Source of the DNA: an uncultured Clostridia bacterium
GTDB lineage: Bacteria > Bacillota > Clostridia > Lachnospirales > Anaerotignaceae
Length of the DNA: 43,671 nucleotides
Reading direction: 5' to 3'
Assembly: GCA_944381455.1 (NCBI GenBank)
Contig: CALWLF010000061.1
Coordinates: 1 to 43,671 of the forward strand
Below, piece by piece: positions 40,392 through 43,671 of the stretch. Numbering within the stretch: position 1 is the first letter of the stretch; the number at the start of each line of letters is the position of its first letter. The notes beneath the pieces were generated by a model that was not told the origin of the DNA, did not search any database, and saw only the letters and a program-made list of their open reading frames with translations. The position numbers and the translations under genes are program-made.

Positions 40392-40440
40392 CTCACTTTA
40401 TCTAGTTTCAAAACTCGGGGCTAACGAGTTTATTAAGTGG
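40392..40440 (-). ncRNA. Candidate L13 (rplM) leader hairpin
   Basis: At the very start of the predicted transcript, CACTT/AAGTG encloses AAACTCG (40411-40417) and CGAGTTT (40425-40431). Position fits the autoregulatory L13 leader known in Firmicutes; the match to that family is not checked. Confidence 0.4.
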
Positions 40441-40455
40441 CATTCGAACAGAATA

Positions 40456-40484
40456 ATTATAATACAATCATCCGTGTGTGTCAA
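40456..40484 (-). promoter_or_regulatory. Consensus sigma-A promoter of rplM-rpsI
   Basis: On the minus strand a perfect TTGACA (40479-40484), 17 bases, perfect TATAAT (40456-40461). It lets the ribosomal genes be read apart from ecf-truA. Confidence 0.92.
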
Positions 40485-40494
40485 CCACAATTTC

Positions 40495-41244
40495 CTATTT
40501 TTCATACTGAATTTTCACCAGTGTCAGCCCGTTGGGCCCGGCCGTTTTTCCAGCTTTGGTGCGGTCTCGGCTTTCCAAAATGGTTTTCAGCTGTTCTTTG
40601 GAAATTTTGCCTTCTCCCACCATCATCAAGGTGCCTGCAATGATGCGCACCATGTTATACAAAAATCCGTTGCCTTTGACGCGGATGACAATAAAGTCGC
40701 CTTCTTTTTTCACCTCTATGGAATAAATGGTGCGCACGGTAGTCTTGGCCGTGCTTCCGGTGGCACAAAAGGCTTTGAAGTCATGCTCGCCCACCAGCAC
40801 CTGGGCCGCCTCATCCATGGCTAGGATATCCAGTTGATTGTGATTAAATTCAGAAATTTTTCGACAAATGGGGTTGCGATAGGGCCCATTATAAATTTTA
40901 TACTCATACATTTTCCACACGCAGTCATACCGTGGGTGAAAGGACTCCTCCACATCCACCGCATCCATCACCGAAATATCTTCCGGCAGGAAGGAATGGA
41001 GGGCCAGCGGCAGCTTTTCGGTAGGCACTGTGGTATTGACACGAAAAACAACCCGCTGCCCTAGGGCATGGACGCCCCGGTCGGTGCGGCTGGCGGCCAA
41101 AAGAGAAATGGGCTGTTTGAAAAACTGCTCCATTCCCTTCACCAGCGCCTCTTCCACCGTGGGCTGGTCGGCCTTGCGCTGTCCCTGCCAGCCAAAATAG
41201 TCGCTGCCATCGTAGGCAATCGTCAATAAAATTCTTTTTTCCAT
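40495..41244 (-). CDS. truA: tRNA pseudouridine(38-40) synthase
   Basis: A 249-residue TruA. The N-terminus, ILLTIAYDGSDYFGWQGQ, is typical, the catalytic Asp is in AASRTDRGVHALGQ (near 51-64), and NGFLYNMVRIIAGTLMMVG is the late signature. It isomerises uridines 38-40 in the anticodon arm. GGAGG lies 4 bases before the ATG. It starts 12 bases after ecfT and sits in the conserved ecf-truA-rplM-rpsI order. Confidence 0.97.
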   Translation of the reverse strand: MEKRILLTIAYDGSDYFGWQGQRKADQPTVEEALVKGMEQFFKQPISLLAASRTDRGVHALGQRVVFRVNTTVPTEKLPLALHSFLPEDISVMDAVDVEESFHPRYDCVWKMYEYKIYNGPYRNPICRKISEFNHNQLDILAMDEAAQVLVGEHDFKAFCATGSTAKTTVRTIYSIEVKKEGDFIVIRVKGNGFLYNMVRIIAGTLMMVGEGKISKEQLKTILESRDRTKAGKTAGPNGLTLVKIQYEK

Positions 41245-41256
41245 CGTTCCTCCGCC

Positions 41257-42060
41257 TTACAACCATATGCTCAACACTGCTTCTGCCAGCAAAAAAACAA
41301 CACAAAGGGCCGTTGCCCCATAGTCCGCAGTGCCAAAGGCCATCTGATTCATCTTGGTGCGGTGTGCGCCGCCGCGATAGCATCTGGCCTCCATGGCCGT
41401 GGCCAGTTCCTCTGCCCGGCGAAAAGCCGAGATAAATAACGGCACCAAAATAGGCACCAGCGCCTTGGCCCGCTGCATCAAATTGCCCGTTTCAAAATCG
41501 GCGCCTCTGGCCTGCTGCGCCTTCATGATCTTGTCTGTTTCATCCAAAAGCGTTGGAATAAAACGCAGGGCAATGGTCATCATCATGGCAATTTCATGAT
41601 AAGGCACCCCGATTTTTCCAAAGGGCTTGAGCAAATATTCAATGCCGTCGGTCAGCTGGATGGGCGTTGTGGTGAGGGTTAATAGCGATGAGGCAATGAT
41701 GAGCATCATCAGGCGCAAAATAATCATCCCTGCCATGGAAAGGCCGCCGGTGGTAATCAAATACCAGTCCCGCCCCCATAGCGGCACACCCGTTTTATTG
41801 GTGAACACGTTGATGATGCCTGTCAGCACAATAATCAAAAAAATGCTCTGGATGCCCCGCAGCATAAACCGCAGCGGCACCTTGCTGCTCACCACCACCG
41901 CCGCCAAAGCCACAATGGCCAGCCCATAGGCAGCCACCGAGCCAATGCAAAACAGTGTGATAATATAAATCATCACAGCAACCACCTTCAGCCTGGCATC
42001 CAGCCGGTGGATGAGGGAGTTTGCTGCATAATATTGTCCAATGGTAATATCCCGAATCAT
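41257..42060 (-). CDS. ecfT: ECF transporter transmembrane component EcfT
   Basis: A 267-residue membrane protein with about five or six hydrophobic segments. The two Ala-Arg-Gly-type coupling motifs are QQARGADF and EARCYRGG in the cytosolic loops that bind the ATPases. It joins EcfA1/EcfA2 to vitamin-binding S components, such as BioY here. The ATG at 42060 overlaps the ecfA2 stop by 4 bases (ATGA). Confidence 0.95.
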   Translation of the reverse strand: MIRDITIGQYYAANSLIHRLDARLKVVAVMIYIITLFCIGSVAAYGLAIVALAAVVVSSKVPLRFMLRGIQSIFLIIVLTGIINVFTNKTGVPLWGRDWYLITTGGLSMAGMIILRLMMLIIASSLLTLTTTPIQLTDGIEYLLKPFGKIGVPYHEIAMMMTIALRFIPTLLDETDKIMKAQQARGADFETGNLMQRAKALVPILVPLFISAFRRAEELATAMEARCYRGGAHRTKMNQMAFGTADYGATALCVVFLLAEAVLSIWL

Positions 42061-42914
42061 GGTTTCGTCCCCTGTAAACAATCAGAAATCGCTTTTGCCG
42101 CTTCTTCAATGGTATAAAGGTCTTTTGGTATGGAAAAGCCCTTTTGCCGCAGCCCCTCCAAAATATAGCTCACCTGGGGGGCCGCCAGGCCAATTTGTTC
42201 CAATTCTTTGGCATGGGAAAACACCTCTTTTGGTGTGCCAGAAAAGGCCACTTTCCCCTGGTGCATCACAAAAATCCGGTCGGCCAGCCTTGCCACATCT
42301 TCCATGCTGTGGCTGACCAGCACCACCAAAAGCCCAAGGCGCCGGTGCATTTCTTGCACGGCGTCTAAGATTTCGTCCCTGCCCTTGGGATCCAGTCCTG
42401 CCGTCGGCTCATCCAGCACCAGCACCTCCGGCTGCATGGCCAAAATCCCTGCAATGGCCACCCGCCGTTTTTGTCCGCCGCTTAGCTCAAAGGGCGATTT
42501 TTCATAGGTCTCTTCGCCCATGCCAACCACTTCCAGCGCCTCTCTCACCCGCCGGTCAATTTCTTCCAGCGAAAGGCCCAAATTGGTTGGCCCATAGGCC
42601 ACATCCTTATACACCGTCATTTCAAACAGCTGATGCTCTGGGTATTGAAACACCAGCCCCACCCGCTGCCGGATTTCCTTCAGCCTCTTTTTATCTTGGT
42701 GAATGTTTTCGCCGTTTAGTAAAATTTCGCCGCTGGTGGGTTTTAAGAGGGCGTTCAAATGCTGAATGAGAGTGCTTTTGCCGCTTCCGGTATGGCCGAT
42801 GAGGCCAATGAACTCCCCATCTCGAAACTCCATGGACACATCGTCCAGCGCCGTTTTTGCCATAGCCGTGCCAGGATTATAAATATGGGTTACATGGTTG
42901 ATTGTAATTGACAT
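42057..42914 (-). CDS. ecfA2: ECF transporter ATPase EcfA2
   Basis: A 285-residue ABC ATPase. Walker [10 protein letters not shown] (near 40-48), Q-loop [10 protein letters not shown], signature LSGGQKRR, Walker [14 protein letters not shown] and switch SHSMED are all intact. It follows ecfA1, whose end it overlaps by 25 bases, and precedes ecfT. The HTYNP-like start with [11 protein letters not shown] is typical of EcfA2. Confidence 0.95.
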   Translation of the reverse strand: MSITINHVTHIYNPGTAMAKTALDDVSMEFRDGEFIGLIGHTGSGKSTLIQHLNALLKPTSGEILLNGENIHQDKKRLKEIRQRVGLVFQYPEHQLFEMTVYKDVAYGPTNLGLSLEEIDRRVREALEVVGMGEETYEKSPFELSGGQKRRVAIAGILAMQPEVLVLDEPTAGLDPKGRDEILDAVQEMHRRLGLLVVLVSHSMEDVARLADRIFVMHQGKVAFSGTPKEVFSHAKELEQIGLAAPQVSYILEGLRQKGFSIPKDLYTIEEAAKAISDCLQGTKP

Positions 42915-43671
42915 AAGGCACCTACCATTTCTTCCGTCGTCAAAATGTCCTTCGGTACAGCAAAGCCCATCTGCCGCAGCCGGTACGCCAGCTCCGTGGC
43001 CTGGGGCACATCCAGCCCAAAACTTTTCACTTGTTCCACCTGGGAAAACACCTCTCTGGGCGTGCCTTCCATGGCCACTTTTCCATCGTCAATGATAACC
43101 ATCCAGTCGGCGTCCACCGTTTCTTCCATGTAGTGGGTGATCAGCACAATGGTGATGCCCTTTTCTTTGTTGAGGCGGTGGATGGTTTCGATGACGTCCT
43201 TGCGCCCCATGGGATCCAGCATGGCCGTGGGCTCATCCAGCACAATGCACTCCGGCTCCATGGCCAGCACCCCGGCAATGGCAATGCGCTGCTTTTGTCC
43301 GCCGCTTAATTTCGATGGCGTATCATGCCGAAAGGCCGTCATGCCCACCGTTTCCAAAGCCCGGTCCACCCTTTGGCGGATTTCCTCCGGCCTAATGCCC
43401 AAATTTTCCGGTCCAAAGGCCACATCTTCTTCAACCACCGTAGCCACAATCTGGTTATCGGGATTTTGAAATACCATCCCGGCTTTTTGCCGGATTTCCC
43501 ACAGCAGTTCATCGTCTGCCGTATCCATGCCGTCCACCCAAAGGACGCCTTTGGTCGGCTTGATGAGGGCATTGATTTCCTTGGCAAAAGTGGATTTGCC
43601 AGAACCATTATGCCCCAGCACTGCCACAAAGGCGCCTTTGGGGATGGTCAGTGTCACATCATCCAGCGCCA
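42890..43671 (-). CDS. ecfA1: ECF transporter ATPase EcfA1, N-terminus cut by window edge
   Basis: About 259 residues are visible; the first ~20 lie beyond base 43671. The visible part starts [14 protein letters not shown]. Walker A is GHNGSGKST, the Q-loop is [10 protein letters not shown], the signature is LSGGQKQR, Walker B is [12 protein letters not shown] and the switch His is in THYMEE. The Walker B tail and Q-loop differ from those of EcfA2, as expected for the A1/A2 pair. An in-frame GTG at 43657 is internal and not the start. Confidence 0.95.
   Translation of the reverse strand, partial: ALDDVTLTIPKGAFVAVLGHNGSGKSTFAKEINALIKPTKGVLWVDGMDTADDELLWEIRQKAGMVFQNPDNQIVATVVEEDVAFGPENLGIRPEEIRQRVDRALETVGMTAFRHDTPSKLSGGQKQRIAIAGVLAMEPECIVLDEPTAMLDPMGRKDVIETIHRLNKEKGITIVLITHYMEETVDADWMVIIDDGKVAMEGTPREVFSQVEQVKSFGLDVPQATELAYRLRQMGFAVPKDILTTEEMVGALCQLQSTM

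Noticed and set aside
1-43671. tRNA, rRNA, CRISPR array or intact insertion sequence
   Set aside because: Looked for and not seen; no transposase gene or regularly spaced repeats were recognised.

Overview
This 43.7 kb window looks like chromosomal DNA of a low-to-mid GC Clostridia (Firmicutes/Bacillota) bacterium. The grounds are strong AGGAGG-type ribosome binding sites, a T-box leader, a bifunctional Rel protein, XerS- and HemZ-type proteins, a group II ECF transporter operon joined to truA-rplM-rpsI, and DNA polymerase I without proofreading residues. A Lachnospirales/Anaerotignum-like anaerobe is a guess only. I saw no rRNA, tRNA, CRISPR array or intact transposon.

Layout. 1-3661: the end of a Cys/Met PLP enzyme gene, a B3/4-domain gene with a MerR regulator, a 2-haloacid dehalogenase-like HAD gene, and a 5'-truncated SpoVB-like flippase remnant. 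3717-10184 (minus): polA-coaE-lytic transglycosylase-peptide-binding lipoprotein-galT, tightly packed. 10366-13855: an orphan NitT/TauT-type binding lipoprotein, a KamA-like radical SAM protein lacking key aminomutase residues, and a ferredoxin behind a Crp/Fnr-like palindrome. 13972-22003: aspS, an XRE regulator, a YibE/F protein, alkaline phosphatase, then hisS-ilvE behind a T-box leader. 22380-27252 (minus): rel-dtd-MBL hydrolase-hemZ. 27427-29952 (plus): a TtcA-like protein, XerS and a Nudix hydrolase. 29953-30763 is a gene-free GC-rich island rich in hairpins and repeats. 30764-35354: two small XRE proteins, LysR divergent from alanine racemase, an AraC regulator and a secreted protein of unknown function. 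35459-37691 (minus): bioY-bioB-bioD behind a BirA-like operator. 37874-39185: an AT-rich DpnI/DpnD restriction cassette with a fragment in frame behind dpnD. 39443-43671 (minus): ecfA1-ecfA2-ecfT-truA-rplM-rpsI.

Links between genes. BioY is an ECF S-component that could use the EcfA1-EcfA2-EcfT module at the right end. DpnI cuts Gm6ATC, so the host is expected to lack Dam-type methylation, and a degenerate methylase-like fragment beside it is suggestive. The T-box leader lies before hisS-ilvE, yet its discriminator-pairing base and candidate specifier do not fit tRNA-His and fit tRNA-Val better, which would make sense for ilvE. The most unusual items are this T-box, the DpnI cassette, the repeat island and the KamA-like protein.
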